From Ammoniphilus sp. YIM 78166 (lineage in GTDB: Bacteria; Bacillota; Bacilli; Aneurinibacillales; RAOX-1): DNA of 64,000 nt. The position numbers were made by a program, and so were the translations under genes. The DNA lies in the NCBI RefSeq assembly GCF_004522215.1, contig NZ_SDLR01000003.1, positions 744,001-808,000 on the forward strand. The letters are read 5' to 3'. The number at the start of each line of letters is the position of its first letter. Within the stretch, counting starts at the first letter, position 1. A model generated the notes under the pieces. The model was given only the letters and a program-made list of their open reading frames with translations. It ran no database searches and had not been told where the DNA came from. Positions 34,980 to 44,786 of this stretch are shown here, piece after piece.

Positions 34980-36014
34980 TCATTCCTGCCGAATGTACTT
35001 ACGGTCATTCATGAACAACTTCCAAAAGTAAATGAAGCCCGGGAATAAAATAACAAATCCCACAATGTAACTAATAAATACGGCACGAAACGTTGCCGGG
35101 TGGGTAAAGCCGGATTCCACGGTCACCAAGGGATACACCATATAAGGCAGATGAGCTCGGCCATAGGCATAGCTTGCGATGAGGTATTGAGTGACGATGG
35201 CGATTACCGCTAACCGCGGCCGCCCTCTCACCCCTTCCTTTATCCCGGAAGGAATGAAGAGTGCTACGTAACCCAGCATAAAAATGAAAATAGAGGCTAG
35301 CAAATGAGGGAAATACTCCATCATATTGTCATAAAGCCAAGGGGCCTCTACTTCAATCGTCAACATGATAAAAAAAGTCATGAACAGCACGATAGGCCCT
35401 AAAAGTAATGCATCCCGCCGGTAAATGGAATAGGCTTCCCTTTCCTCAGCGACATTAGAATAATCTGCTAACAACAGAGACGATAAAAAAAGCGTACTGC
35501 TGACGGCAAAACCAATAAAAGCATAGGTCTGAGGACTGGTAAACAATCGATCCAGCTGAAGCTGCTCTACTCCATTGATGACCTCGATATAGCCACCATG
35601 AGTGATAGGTAATACACTTAAGAGCAATCCGGGAATAAGGACACCGGTAATCCCGGAGATATACGTGAGTGGCTTTCGATATTCATCTGCAATATGGGAA
35701 AAAACCAAAAAGCCGCTTCGTATGGACAGAAGTAAAAGAATGATGCTTCCGGGTATAAGAAGTACCGTGCCTAATGTAAAGGTCGCCCCAGGAAAAAAAC
35801 TAATCAAAGCAACCACAATTCCCACAATAAATACGTTCGTTACTTTCCACGTCGGGGATAAATAACGGTTTGCAATATTGGTTGCGTTGTTTTTCTCTCG
35901 GTTAATATACACCATTGACCAAAAGCCTGCACCAAAATCCATCGTAGCCATAACCGCATAGATAAATACGAATCCCCAAAGGACAGAAATAGCGAGAAGC
36001 GCATCGGTACTCAT
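34980..36014 (-). CDS. cydB: Cytochrome bd ubiquinol/menaquinol oxidase subunit II
   Basis: 344 residues with eight to nine membrane helices. The N-terminal WGFVFIYAVMATMDFGAGFWSM matches the CydB start, and ESGFTHPATFRAVFISYIVGFVILFPGFIYFWKLFM the C-terminal helix. It overlaps the cydA stop by 4 bases (ATGA), showing translational coupling. With CydA it forms the high-affinity quinol oxidase of the membrane. Confidence 0.93.
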   Translation of the reverse strand: MSTDALLAISVLWGFVFIYAVMATMDFGAGFWSMVYINREKNNATNIANRYLSPTWKVTNVFIVGIVVALISFFPGATFTLGTVLLIPGSIILLLLSIRSGFLVFSHIADEYRKPLTYISGITGVLIPGLLLSVLPITHGGYIEVINGVEQLQLDRLFTSPQTYAFIGFAVSSTLFLSSLLLADYSNVAEEREAYSIYRRDALLLGPIVLFMTFFIMLTIEVEAPWLYDNMMEYFPHLLASIFIFMLGYVALFIPSGIKEGVRGRPRLAVIAIVTQYLIASYAYGRAHLPYMVYPLVTVESGFTHPATFRAVFISYIVGFVILFPGFIYFWKLFMNDRKYIRQE

Positions 36015-37363
36015 GCCGGGCTTCCTCCTGCTGAGTCAGCGTGTTTACTAAGCTCGCTGTGTACAGGATGCCTCCGGAAATAATAGAACAGCACAAGGAC
36101 GACGGATAGTCCTAAGATCACGTAAACACCAGCAAATAAGGCAAATAGGACCCCTAATTGAGTCGAGCCGGTTACGGCTTCAGCCGTTGTCATCATGCGG
36201 TAGATAACCCAGGGCTGTCTGCCTGTACAAGCGAAGATCCAGCCGAACTCAATGGAAAGCATAGACAACGGACCCGATGCGACAAAAGCCCACATCAGCC
36301 ATTTAGGAAACTGATCTCGCTTCAAAATCTTGTTCCAGAAAAAGCCGACCATGGAAAGAAGAATGAGCATCGACCCTATCCCTACCATCGCATTAAACAA
36401 CGTATGGACAAATAGAGGTGGCCACCACTCCTCTGGAAAATCATTCAACCCTCGCACAACCGTATCAAATCGATCTCCGGCAAGAAAGCTTAAGGCCCAT
36501 GGAATGTGAATCGCATACTTTACTGTTTCCGTTTCCCGATCCGTAAACCCTCCTATAGCCAGCGGCGCATAGGGCTGTGTTTCAAATAATCCTTCGGCTG
36601 CAGCGAGCTTCTCGGGCTGGTAAATGTGGAGCATCTGTGCTGCTTCATGACCGTTCACAGCTGTGAGTAAGGAGAAGATTCCTCCCACAACCAAACTAAG
36701 AACAAGAGCTTTTCGGTGAAATTGGAATACTTCATTTTGGCTGCGCTCCTTCAGCATCTTAAAAGCTGAAATGGACGCTATCGCAAATGCCCCAGTCATA
36801 AAAGCAGATACCACCACATGGCCCGCTGTCACGAAAAAGCTTGGATTGAAGAAAGCAGCCCATGGATCGACATCGACGATTTCCCCCCCAACAATGCGAA
36901 AACCTGTAGGTGTTCCTTCAAAAGCATGTACATTGGTAATAAGAATGGCCGAAGCCGCGGCTCCTAAGGCAATGAGGGTTACACTAAGAATTCTCATCCA
37001 TGGCGTAATGCGATCAGCCGCATAGACATAAATTGACATGAACAACGCTTCGACGAAAAAAGCATAAATTTCAATCTGAAAGGGTAACGCCATAACCTTC
37101 CCCACAACTTCCATAAAACCTGGCCATAGCAGCGACAACTGAACCCCTGCTATAGTTCCGGAAGGGATGGCTACCCCAAGCAGAACAGCAAATCCTTTGG
37201 TCCAACGATTAGCCATAATAGAGTACGCTTTGTCTTTTGTTTTTTGATAGAGAAGCTCTGCAAATAGAACCATTAAGGGAATGCCTACACCAAGAGTTGC
37301 AAAAATAATGTGAAACCCCATCGTCATTCCGAATAACGAGCGTGCTGTAAGTACGTGATCCAT
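36011..37363 (-). CDS. cydA: Cytochrome bd oxidase subunit I
   Basis: 450 residues with about nine helices. The Q-loop and heme ligands fit the family: an early His in TMGFHIIFA near residue 18, GTPTGFRIVGGEI in the periplasmic loop, His/Met residues near helix 5 and the FGWIFACTGRQPWVIY region. Short Q-loop typical of Bacillales. Likely active under low oxygen; no regulatory site was recognised. A 48-residue reading frame lies 15 bp upstream. Confidence 0.93.
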   Translation of the reverse strand: MDHVLTARSLFGMTMGFHIIFATLGVGIPLMVLFAELLYQKTKDKAYSIMANRWTKGFAVLLGVAIPSGTIAGVQLSLLWPGFMEVVGKVMALPFQIEIYAFFVEALFMSIYVYAADRITPWMRILSVTLIALGAAASAILITNVHAFEGTPTGFRIVGGEIVDVDPWAAFFNPSFFVTAGHVVVSAFMTGAFAIASISAFKMLKERSQNEVFQFHRKALVLSLVVGGIFSLLTAVNGHEAAQMLHIYQPEKLAAAEGLFETQPYAPLAIGGFTDRETETVKYAIHIPWALSFLAGDRFDTVVRGLNDFPEEWWPPLFVHTLFNAMVGIGSMLILLSMVGFFWNKILKRDQFPKWLMWAFVASGPLSMLSIEFGWIFACTGRQPWVIYRMMTTAEAVTGSTQLGVLFALFAGVYVILGLSVVLVLFYYFRRHPVHSELSKHADSAGGSPA

Positions 37364-37378
37364 ATAAGCAGCTCCTTT

Positions 37379-37525
37379 CTATTCCATTCTGTACAGGTTA
37401 AGCAGCCCATCGTGAAGCTGCTCAATCATCCCTTCGTACTCATGGGGATGGGTGAAGTGTTCTTCACTGCCGTATTGCTCTAGCCCAATAAACAGTAAAC
37501 TGCCGTTATCCATATCCATCGCCAT
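37379..37525 (-). CDS. Small soluble protein leading cydAB
   Basis: 48 residues from the ATG at 37525, preceded by AGGGGAAGG; the longer frame begins in a hydrophobic stretch without ribosome binding site. The sequence (MAMDMDNGSLLFIGLEQYG then EEHFTHPHEYEGMIEQLHDG) has no membrane helix, so it is not a CydX/CydS-type subunit. It ends 15 bp before cydA and is presumably co-transcribed. Function unknown; weak prospects for being a regulatory leader peptide remain. Confidence 0.5.
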   Translation of the reverse strand: MAMDMDNGSLLFIGLEQYGSEEHFTHPHEYEGMIEQLHDGLLNLYRME

Positions 37526-37601
37526 TTCCTTCCCCTTTACTTCACATAATAATGAACACAGGGATATTATTCCAAATAAAACCTTGCACATTCATGCTCA
37601 T

Positions 37602-37631
37602 GAAAAAACCTCCCGGGGCTCCCCGAGAGGT
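37602..37631 (-). terminator. Terminator of the ABC-2 exporter operon
   Basis: ACCTCCCGGGG pairs with CCCCGAGAGGT (one mismatch) around 2 bases; TTTTTTC follows on the minus strand. Confidence 0.85.
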
Positions 37632-37634
37632 CAA

Positions 37635-38615
37635 CTAAAAACCTTGTTCATACATTTGGCGGATAATGGCATCTATTTCCGGTTCTTCCAAAGATAGATC
37701 GACAATTTCAGCTTGTTCCGATACTCTATTGATAATCTGTGCAGCCGTATACTCTTCTTTATTAAAACGATACCACTTCCGAACTCCTTCTTCACGGATT
37801 AATTCGGCTCCCTCCACACGAAGCTGCGGGAAATTCCTTTCTAAATCTACGATTAAGATACGCGTCTTGCCAAAGTGATCTTTTACCTTGGACAACAAAC
37901 CATCATACATTACACGTCCCTGATCAATCAGTATCATCCGCTTACACAGCTTTTCAATATCTGACATGTCATGAGTGGTCAATATGACCGTAATGCCTCT
38001 CTCTTTATTCATCTCTTGGATAAATGCTCGCATGCGATCCTTAGCTACAACATCAAGCCCAATGGTCGGCTCATCTAGGAACAAAATAGATGGGTTATGT
38101 AAGAGTGAGGCTGCAATATCCGCCCGCATACGTTGACCTAGAGACAATTGACGTACGGGAGTTTGGTAAAATTCATCGAGACCAAGAATTTCAGTAAAAA
38201 TCTTCATATTTTTCCGATACTGTTCATCAGGGACGAAGTAAACTTGCTTAAGCAGTTCAAACGATTCGATCGTCGGTAAATCCCACCACAGCTGAGATCT
38301 CTGGCCAAAGACGACCCCGATCTGACGCGCATTCTTTTGTCTCTCTTGATAAGGAACCAGCCCCCCTACGCGAACTTCTCCTGAGGTAGGAACCAAGATG
38401 CCGGTAAGCATCTTGATCGTTGTAGATTTACCAGCTCCATTAGGTCCGATATAGCCTACCATTTCACCTGTCTCGATCGAGAACGACACTTCCTCCACGG
38501 CGGTTTTCGTTAGATATTCCCGATGAAATAAGCTGCGCACCGCGCCCCACATTCCCTCCTGACGTTTGGCAATGAAATATTGCTTCGATAGGTCTTTTAC
38601 CTCTATTAGGCTCAT
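37635..38615 (-). CDS. ABC-2 exporter ATP-binding protein
   Basis: 326 residues: one ABC domain with Walker A GPNGAGKSTTIK, Q-loop VFGQRSQLWWDLP, signature LSLGQRMRADIA and Walker B ILFLDEPTIGLD, plus a C-terminal extension of about 80 residues (ILIVDLERNFPQLRVEGAELI). LSLGQ instead of LSGGQ is usual for this DUF990-associated subfamily. Third gene of an operon with two permeases; substrate unknown. Confidence 0.9.
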   Translation of the reverse strand: MSLIEVKDLSKQYFIAKRQEGMWGAVRSLFHREYLTKTAVEEVSFSIETGEMVGYIGPNGAGKSTTIKMLTGILVPTSGEVRVGGLVPYQERQKNARQIGVVFGQRSQLWWDLPTIESFELLKQVYFVPDEQYRKNMKIFTEILGLDEFYQTPVRQLSLGQRMRADIAASLLHNPSILFLDEPTIGLDVVAKDRMRAFIQEMNKERGITVILTTHDMSDIEKLCKRMILIDQGRVMYDGLLSKVKDHFGKTRILIVDLERNFPQLRVEGAELIREEGVRKWYRFNKEEYTAAQIINRVSEQAEIVDLSLEEPEIDAIIRQMYEQGF

Positions 38616-38638
38616 CAGTACTCCTCCTTTCTCCTTGT

Positions 38639-39454
38639 TTAAGAACCTGTGCTCTTATAACGGTTCAATCCTGCCATCCAAATCCGGAAACAACCCCCAA
38701 AGAATAGGAATCCTACAAAGGGGCTAAGGGTTCCCCAGAAGGTAGAATACGAAGGATGATATTTCTCGAGTAGAAACAAAGCAGGTAGGTAGTTCACAAA
38801 AGCAAACGGCACGATAAAAATAAAAAACCATTGCAGAAGACGGGGATATAAAGTCAGAGGGAAGTTCATCATGCTTTTAGTAGGGAACATCACAACCCAG
38901 TAAAATCGCTCGGAACGGGTTGTCCAAAAGGCCATCGCCGAGATCAGAACTAGTATCCCTCCTTGAATCAAGGTACCACCTATAATCGCACCACATAAAA
39001 CAGCCCACTTCTCTAACCCCCAGCTCAACTCGAGCTTCCAATAGGCTATACCTAATGCCAGTACACTAAATAACAGCTGCCCAAATGCCCCGATGTCAAA
39101 TTTCATGGCCATAAAATGAAAAAAGGGATGGATGGGGCGTACTAAAAAGCGATCAAATGTACCGTTAACAATATATTGATCCAAGCTTCGGAAGTGAAAG
39201 AAAAAAAGCACGCAGACTCCCCACGAGAGTACGGCTAAAGCAAAAAGAAAAATAAGCTCCCATAACGTCCAACCTTCTAAGGTTTGGAAGGAGTGAAGCA
39301 TAACCCACATCGTCACGGCTGTTCCGGCATAGCTCATGGCCCAGCCTAATATGTTCATAAAAAAGGCATAACGATATTGCATTTGCGCTCGAATACTTGC
39401 TGACACCATCTGAAAGTACAACCGATAGCTACTTACCCATGTTTGCCACATCAT
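38639..39454 (-). CDS. ABC-2 family permease (DUF990-type)
   Basis: 271 residues with six hydrophobic helices, including MNILGWAMSYAGTAVTMWVMLHSF and FAFVNYLPALFLLE. The YIVNGTFDRFLVRPIHPFFHFM loop is characteristic of the ABC-2 permease family linked to DUF990 partners. It starts 1 bp after the preceding permease stop (GGAGGCTAGT before ATGATG) and 23 bp before the ATPase gene. Confidence 0.85.
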   Translation of the reverse strand: MMWQTWVSSYRLYFQMVSASIRAQMQYRYAFFMNILGWAMSYAGTAVTMWVMLHSFQTLEGWTLWELIFLFALAVLSWGVCVLFFFHFRSLDQYIVNGTFDRFLVRPIHPFFHFMAMKFDIGAFGQLLFSVLALGIAYWKLELSWGLEKWAVLCGAIIGGTLIQGGILVLISAMAFWTTRSERFYWVVMFPTKSMMNFPLTLYPRLLQWFFIFIVPFAFVNYLPALFLLEKYHPSYSTFWGTLSPFVGFLFFGGCFRIWMAGLNRYKSTGS

Positions 39455-39455
39455 A

Positions 39456-40262
39456 CTAGCCTCCTTGGACGACGATTTTCAAGGATGCCTTTGACCACAC
39501 CCAACGAAGAAGACTAAAACAAATGACAAGCCATACCACTTGTACGAACAGAGCGTAAACCATGGCTTCCCCTTGTAATTGCCCCACAAAGATGGCATTC
39601 GGAACAAAAAATATCCCCTGGAAAGGCAAAAATCGTGCAACCATTTCCAGCCAGTCCGGAAAAAACCATAGAGGAATTACAGATCCTGAAAAAAGTGAAA
39701 TCGAAAAATAAAAAATATCCTCTACCCCCCCTGTTTCGATCAGCCAAAAGGTGAATAAACCAAAAGTAAGCTCGATACTGTATCGGATGAGATAACCGAG
39801 GATAGCTGACAACACAAAAACACCCCATTGCAAGAGCGAGGTTGGCGTTTGCAGATCTATTAGCCAAAACAAGACAATATACAAAGGAAGTACGGCAGTC
39901 AGCATGTGGAATAAGATATTGCCGAAGTCGGAAAACAGGGTTCTTGTGGGGTAATCATAAGGCCGCATCATTTCCATGGCGATGTCTCCCGAACGGACTC
40001 TTTCCTGGATTTCCCATAGGGGGGTTCCCGCTCCATGGATGCCCTGCAGCATTTGACTAATCACAATATAACTTAACATCGCTTCAAACGTAATTCCGCC
40101 CACATCCTCTTTCCCAGCATATAGGCCGTACCAAATAAATCCCCACATAAAAAGAAAGATGATATTGGAGAATAATCGTGTCCAAGCATCAAATCGATAT
40201 GCTGCCGAACGCTGGAATGCCTTACGAGAAAATTCAAGATACATTCGGAGCTCCTGCACCAC
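39456..40262 (-). CDS. ABC-2 family permease
   Basis: 268 residues with six hydrophobic helices, GTG start. RTLFSDFGNILFHMLTAVLPLYIVLFW and SGSVIPLWFFPDWLEMVARFLPFQGIFFVPN are its recognisable parts. It is the first gene of a three-gene heteromeric exporter. Diverges from the SpoIID-like gene. Confidence 0.85.
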   Translation of the reverse strand: MVQELRMYLEFSRKAFQRSAAYRFDAWTRLFSNIIFLFMWGFIWYGLYAGKEDVGGITFEAMLSYIVISQMLQGIHGAGTPLWEIQERVRSGDIAMEMMRPYDYPTRTLFSDFGNILFHMLTAVLPLYIVLFWLIDLQTPTSLLQWGVFVLSAILGYLIRYSIELTFGLFTFWLIETGGVEDIFYFSISLFSGSVIPLWFFPDWLEMVARFLPFQGIFFVPNAIFVGQLQGEAMVYALFVQVVWLVICFSLLRWVWSKASLKIVVQGG

Positions 40263-40342
40263 CTATCCCTCCTGTTTCTAGTTTTCACTCATTGTACCAT
40301 CCCGTGGTATAGATGGTAAGATGTGCAGCACATACTACGCTC

Positions 40343-41602
40343 ATGAGAACCTTACTGCTAATTCTTACCCTGACCGCTTTTTGTTTCACACCACAGCTTA
40401 GCAGCGCTGAAGAACTGGTTTCCATTAGACTTGCCAACTATATAGGAGAAACCAGAGAACTGGATGTGTATCTCACCGGGAACTATCTAAGCACAGATCC
40501 CTCTATCCGTCTGATCGAGGGGGTTAAATATCATCTTACCTCCCAACAGGACTCCCTGCGATTGGAAGGAAACGGGATCATTCAAGAATTTAAAACTCCT
40601 TTGGTCCTTTACCCAGAGCAATATGACACCCATCATGTAATCCGCATAAACCGAAGACCTTACTTAGGTGCCATGGAGTTTCGGCTGGTAGATACAGGAC
40701 CCATCCAACCTGTAAATCATATTCCATTAGAAGATTATCTAAAAGGAGTCGTCCCTTATGAAGTGTACCCCACTTGGGGTTTGGAAACTCTGAAAGCTCA
40801 GGCTTTAGCCGCTCGAACCTATGCAGCTGCCCATGCCAAAAAAGAAATGGATGACACCATCTCCTATCAGGTCTACGGTGGTTACACTTGGTACCCTCAG
40901 ACCACTAAGGCTGTTGAGGAAACCCGTGGAGAGGTCATTACGTATAGAAATCGATTAATTGAGGCTTTTTATTCTGCTAGTAATGGAGGCATGACGGAAA
41001 GCAATGCCCATGTATGGGGAGGAAACTCCATCTCTTACTATCCCATTAAGCGTGACCCCTTCGATCCGGTTCATCCATGGGAGTTTGAGCTGGAGCAATT
41101 GCAAATTTCACTTGAAGAGATTGATTGGGACCAAACGGACTGGTGGGAAAGCATCGTTGAGAAGGACGAAAACATAACGGCTACCATGAAAAAATGGCTC
41201 TATCGAAAAGGCTATTTAGGCGACTTGAAGATTTTGTCCATTCCTCGCTTTGAACTATCTGAGCATCGTTATGCTTCTCAACGTGCCACTAAGGGATCCA
41301 TTGAAATTGAATTTCTAAGGAGATTACTTGATGGAACTGTTTTATTTGAGACCGTTAGCCTAACTGACGTTCCACTTTCTCACATCCGTCCGCTTATCGG
41401 AGGCAATCGGTTTAAAAGCTATCTTATTGACTCCCTGACGCTAGATAAAGGGACTTATTCCATGAAAGGCAAAGGATACGGGCATGGAGTGGGCATGAGC
41501 CAATGGGGTGCACACTATATGGGATTGCAAGGAAAAACGTATCGCGATATCTTACAGTTTTACTTTCCTGGTACCCAAATTACCTCGATGAGCCTGCCAT
41601 GA
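40343..41602 (+). CDS. SpoIID/LytB domain protein
   Basis: 419 residues counted from the ATG at 40343, which opens a clean signal peptide (MRTLLLILTLTAFCFTP...SSAEE); no strong ribosome binding site precedes it or the earlier ATG at 40313. The SpoIID domain is complete: LEDYLKGVVPYEV, LKAQALAARTYAAAH, and the C-terminal GKGYGHGVGMSQWGAHYMG. SpoIID relatives are peptidoglycan lytic transglycosylases or amidase enhancers. The N-terminal region is not the SpoIID sporulation-specific part, so a wall-remodelling or spore-germination role is more likely than engulfment. Confidence 0.85.
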   Translation: MRTLLLILTLTAFCFTPQLSSAEELVSIRLANYIGETRELDVYLTGNYLSTDPSIRLIEGVKYHLTSQQDSLRLEGNGIIQEFKTPLVLYPEQYDTHHVIRINRRPYLGAMEFRLVDTGPIQPVNHIPLEDYLKGVVPYEVYPTWGLETLKAQALAARTYAAAHAKKEMDDTISYQVYGGYTWYPQTTKAVEETRGEVITYRNRLIEAFYSASNGGMTESNAHVWGGNSISYYPIKRDPFDPVHPWEFELEQLQISLEEIDWDQTDWWESIVEKDENITATMKKWLYRKGYLGDLKILSIPRFELSEHRYASQRATKGSIEIEFLRRLLDGTVLFETVSLTDVPLSHIRPLIGGNRFKSYLIDSLTLDKGTYSMKGKGYGHGVGMSQWGAHYMGLQGKTYRDILQFYFPGTQITSMSLP

Positions 41603-41710
41603 GCAAGTTCATTCTCGTCTAAAGCGTTAAGTCACTGACCGTTCCGATAGCATTAGTACTTTCCCCGCCCTCAATTGATCTACTAACAATATATCGGCGG
41701 GGAACTGAAC

Positions 41711-42460
41711 TTATTCTTCGTAGATCATCTTTCGGGTCATGCCTCCATCGACGACCAGGTTTACACCTGTAATAAAATCGTTTTCCGGATTGGTTAGATA
41801 GAGACACGCGCGAGCAATATCCTCAGGATGACCTACCCTACCTGCCGGATGTTGGGCATGGTCCAGCTCTCTGAGTCTTTCATACTCTCCAGTTTCAATC
41901 CACCCCGGACTGATCGCATTGACAGTAATCCGATCTGGACCTAAAGAAACGGCTAACGCATGAGTTAAGGACAGGATTCCTCCTTTAGATGCTGCATACG
42001 CTTCGGAGTGAGGCTCTGACATTAATGCACGAGTAGACGAAATATGGATGATCGACCCTCCCCCTCGCTGTCTCATGACTTTAGCTGCTTCTCTCGAACA
42101 GAGAAAGCTTCCTCGCAAATTGGTATGAATAACATCATCCCATTCTTCAAGCGTAATGTCGTAAGGTGATTTCCAGAAAGAGATACCTGCATTGTTGATG
42201 AGGATATCGATCGTTCCAAATTTCTGGACTGTTTCCTTGACAAGAGACTTTATTGCTTCAGGATCTCTTATATCAACGGTAACCCCTAAACATTCCCTAT
42301 CACTCTGTAAAAGTAGCTGAACCGTTTCCTCTACGTCATGTTCCATTTTATCGGCGATAACAACTTTTGCCCCTTGCTCCGCATAGGACATAGCTATCGC
42401 CTTTCCAATCCCCTTTCCTGCTCCTGTGACGATAACCACTTTTCCTTGAAATAACATCAT
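41711..42460 (-). CDS. Short-chain dehydrogenase/reductase
   Basis: 249 residues, ATG behind AAAAGGAGG. Classical SDR: cofactor motif TGAGKGIGKA, NNAG, active-site Ser in HISSTRA and YAASKGG. The C-terminal GGMTRKMIYEE is ordinary. It may act on a hydroxy acid or sugar; the neighbouring bdhA-like gene is read in the same direction but a terminator hairpin lies between them. Confidence 0.88.
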   Translation of the reverse strand: MMLFQGKVVIVTGAGKGIGKAIAMSYAEQGAKVVIADKMEHDVEETVQLLLQSDRECLGVTVDIRDPEAIKSLVKETVQKFGTIDILINNAGISFWKSPYDITLEEWDDVIHTNLRGSFLCSREAAKVMRQRGGGSIIHISSTRALMSEPHSEAYAASKGGILSLTHALAVSLGPDRITVNAISPGWIETGEYERLRELDHAQHPAGRVGHPEDIARACLYLTNPENDFITGVNLVVDGGMTRKMIYEE

Positions 42461-42552
42461 CTTTTCGCCTCCTTTTTGGGCTTTCTTTCTAGAGTCTACC
42501 CGAATGTCCCCAAGATGAAAACACTATTTCTGGGTGAGGATCAGAAATGATA

Positions 42553-42590
42553 TGAAAGAGAGGCTATCCTGAAGGATAGCCTCTCTTTCA
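42553..42590. terminator. Terminator of the gntP-bdhA operon
   Basis: AGAGAGGCTATCC pairs exactly with GGATAGCCTCTCT around 4 bases, with T-rich flanks on both strands. Confidence 0.85.
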
Positions 42591-42593
42591 TAT

Positions 42594-43379
42594 CTATTGC
42601 GCTGTATATCCACCATCGATGACGGCAGCTTGACCTGTGATGCCTCCCGCTTTATCACTTGCAAGGAATAAGGCATAATCCGCGATTTCTTGAACTTGAA
42701 GAAGACGCTTCTGTGGAACAAGCGGATAAATGACTTCTGCTAGCACTTTCTCTAGCGGTACGTTTCTGGTTGCAGCTAAGTCAGCCAGCTGGTTTCGCAC
42801 AAGAGGGGTGTCCACATAACCGGGGCAAATGGCATTGACTGTAATCCCATTTCCTGCCCCTTCTAGTGCAGCTACCTTAGTCAGTCCGATAACACCATGC
42901 TTAGCACTGTTATAGGCTGCTTTTCCAGCGAAGCCAACCAAGCCATTAATGGAAGCCATGTTAATCACACGGCCAAAACCTTGATTTTTCATGACCGGGA
43001 AAGCATGCTTAATCGCAATAAAAGGCGCCGTTAACATAACTTTCACTAACAGTTCAAACTTTTCAGTTGGAAAATCCTCAAGCGGCGACACATACTGCAG
43101 TCCAGCATTGTTGATGAGAACGTCTAATCGCCCGTATTTAGCCATTGTTTGCTGGATTGCTGCTTGTATCTGATCTTCATCTGTTACATTGCAACCCACC
43201 GCTAAAGCTTCAAGTCCTAGTTCTCTGAGCCTGCTTGCACTTTCTATAGCATTTTTTTCATTCAGGTCGCTGATTACGACTTTAGCCCCTTCTTGGGCAA
43301 AAGATGTAGCGATTTCAAGGCCTATACCACTTGCAGCCCCTGTAATAAAGACGACTTTTCCCTCTACCATTTTCCCCAT
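42594..43379 (-). CDS. bdhA: 3-hydroxybutyrate dehydrogenase
   Basis: 261 residues. A classical SDR with TGAASGIGLEIA, NNAG and YNSAKHG. The NGLVGFAGKAAYNSAKHGVIGLTKVAALEGA and CPGYVDTPLVRNQLADLA segments are typical of D-beta-hydroxybutyrate dehydrogenases. It oxidises (R)-3-hydroxybutyrate to acetoacetate. It lies 22 bp after a GntP-type permease gene, under a sigma-54 promoter. Confidence 0.9.
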   Translation of the reverse strand: MGKMVEGKVVFITGAASGIGLEIATSFAQEGAKVVISDLNEKNAIESASRLRELGLEALAVGCNVTDEDQIQAAIQQTMAKYGRLDVLINNAGLQYVSPLEDFPTEKFELLVKVMLTAPFIAIKHAFPVMKNQGFGRVINMASINGLVGFAGKAAYNSAKHGVIGLTKVAALEGAGNGITVNAICPGYVDTPLVRNQLADLAATRNVPLEKVLAEVIYPLVPQKRLLQVQEIADYALFLASDKAGGITGQAAVIDGGYTAQ

Positions 43380-43401
43380 TTATAACACTCCTCTCCTAAT
43401 C

Positions 43402-44721
43402 TTATAATCCTAATCCCAAAGAGAACAAAGCGATCGCTATAATAACCCCAATGACAGGCACAATAACCGTTACCGCCCCTACAGCAGCGTACGCGTCTTT
43501 ATGCGATTCACCACAAATTCCGCGAATCGTCGTTACTACATACCCATTGTGCGGCAAGGAATCTAGGGCACCGGAAGAGATAGCGACCACACGGTGAAGA
43601 GCTTCAGGGTTGACTCCAGCATCCAAATAGCCTGGCGCTAGCAGCGGAAGAGCAATGGTTTGTCCACCGGAAGCCGATCCTGTCAAACCAGCGATGACAC
43701 TAACTGCGATAGCTGCACCGATTAATGGGCTTCCTGGAATACTAGTAAACGCCTCTACTGCAGAAGTAAAAGCAGGGGAAACTTTGGCCACACCGCCAAA
43801 CCCTACTACAGCCGCTGTATTGGCAATGGCAATCAAAGCACCAAAAGTTCCGTTGGAAGCCGATTCCCAAACATTTTCTAGATATTTACGATTTAAAGCC
43901 CATGTCGCAATGATACCACCTAATAAAGCAATAATTAAAGCAGACTGTTTCAAGCTATCATGATAGACAAATGAGATCACTAATACAACAAGCAAAGGAA
44001 TTAAACCCATTACAGGATTTGGCAAATCTCTGTGTACCACTTCAGGGTCGCCTTTACGGGCTTGGAAACGCTCTCCGTTTGCAACCGCTTTATTGATCAT
44101 GCGCTTTAACCACCAGAATCCAAACACAACCATAAATAACGCTACAATTATACTTACTTCCCAACCCGCATAAGGTGTTGTCTCAAGATACTTGATGGGA
44201 ATCCAGTTTTGAATTTCTGGCGATCCTGCAGAAGTCATGGTAAACGTAACGGAACCAAAGGCCAATGCTGCAGGAATAAAACGGCGAGGCAGATCCGCCT
44301 GCTTAAATAAGCTAAGGGCCAAAGGATAAACGGAAAACGCAACCACAAACAAGCTTACTCCACCATAAGTCAAAATAGCACAAGCAGCTACAACTGCGAG
44401 AACCGCTTGCTTCATGCCTAAGCGCTCGACTACCCACTTGGATACGCTATCAGCAGCCCCAGTGTCTTCCATTACCTTTCCAAATATTGAACCTAGCAAG
44501 AACATCAAGAACCAAGAAGATACAAAGCCCGAAAATCCAGACATATAGTTGCCTACAAAGTTTGCCTCACCTTCAGCAACCAGCTGCGGGAATAAAGGAA
44601 TTCCGCTTAATACCGCCAGGAAAAGGGCACATAACGGAGCCGCAACAAGAAGGTTCATCCCTCTCATGGTCAACCAGACTAGGAGGGCGAGTCCTCCTAC
44701 TAAACCAATCATACTTAACAT
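43402..44721 (-). CDS. GntP-family permease (hydroxybutyrate/gluconate type)
   Basis: 439 residues with about 12 hydrophobic helices. The NFVGNYMSGFSGFVSSWFLMFLLGSIFG region and the GLTGSASGGQTIALPLLAPGYLD and SGALDSLPHNGYVVTTIRGICGESHKDAY motifs identify the GntP family, in particular the clade next to beta-hydroxybutyrate dehydrogenases. It likely imports 3-hydroxybutyrate. First gene of the operon. Confidence 0.88.
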   Translation of the reverse strand: MLSMIGLVGGLALLVWLTMRGMNLLVAAPLCALFLAVLSGIPLFPQLVAEGEANFVGNYMSGFSGFVSSWFLMFLLGSIFGKVMEDTGAADSVSKWVVERLGMKQAVLAVVAACAILTYGGVSLFVVAFSVYPLALSLFKQADLPRRFIPAALAFGSVTFTMTSAGSPEIQNWIPIKYLETTPYAGWEVSIIVALFMVVFGFWWLKRMINKAVANGERFQARKGDPEVVHRDLPNPVMGLIPLLVVLVISFVYHDSLKQSALIIALLGGIIATWALNRKYLENVWESASNGTFGALIAIANTAAVVGFGGVAKVSPAFTSAVEAFTSIPGSPLIGAAIAVSVIAGLTGSASGGQTIALPLLAPGYLDAGVNPEALHRVVAISSGALDSLPHNGYVVTTIRGICGESHKDAYAAVGAVTVIVPVIGVIIAIALFSLGLGL

Positions 44722-44770
44722 AGTAAATCCTCCCTTTTATTTTTTAACCGCTTTCATGCTTTTATCTTAA

Positions 44771-44786
44771 AGCAAGAAGTGTGCCA
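44771..44786 (-). promoter_or_regulatory. Sigma-54 (-24/-12) promoter of gntP-bdhA
   Basis: Minus-strand TGGCACACTTCTTGCT matches the strict consensus TGGCAC-N5-TTGCW. It lies about 50 bp upstream of the permease start and just downstream of the enhancer-binding-protein gene. Confidence 0.9.

Noticed and set aside
41659..41703. Terminator hairpin
   Set aside because: TCCCCGCC pairs with GGCGGGGA but the loop is long and no T-run follows on either strand.
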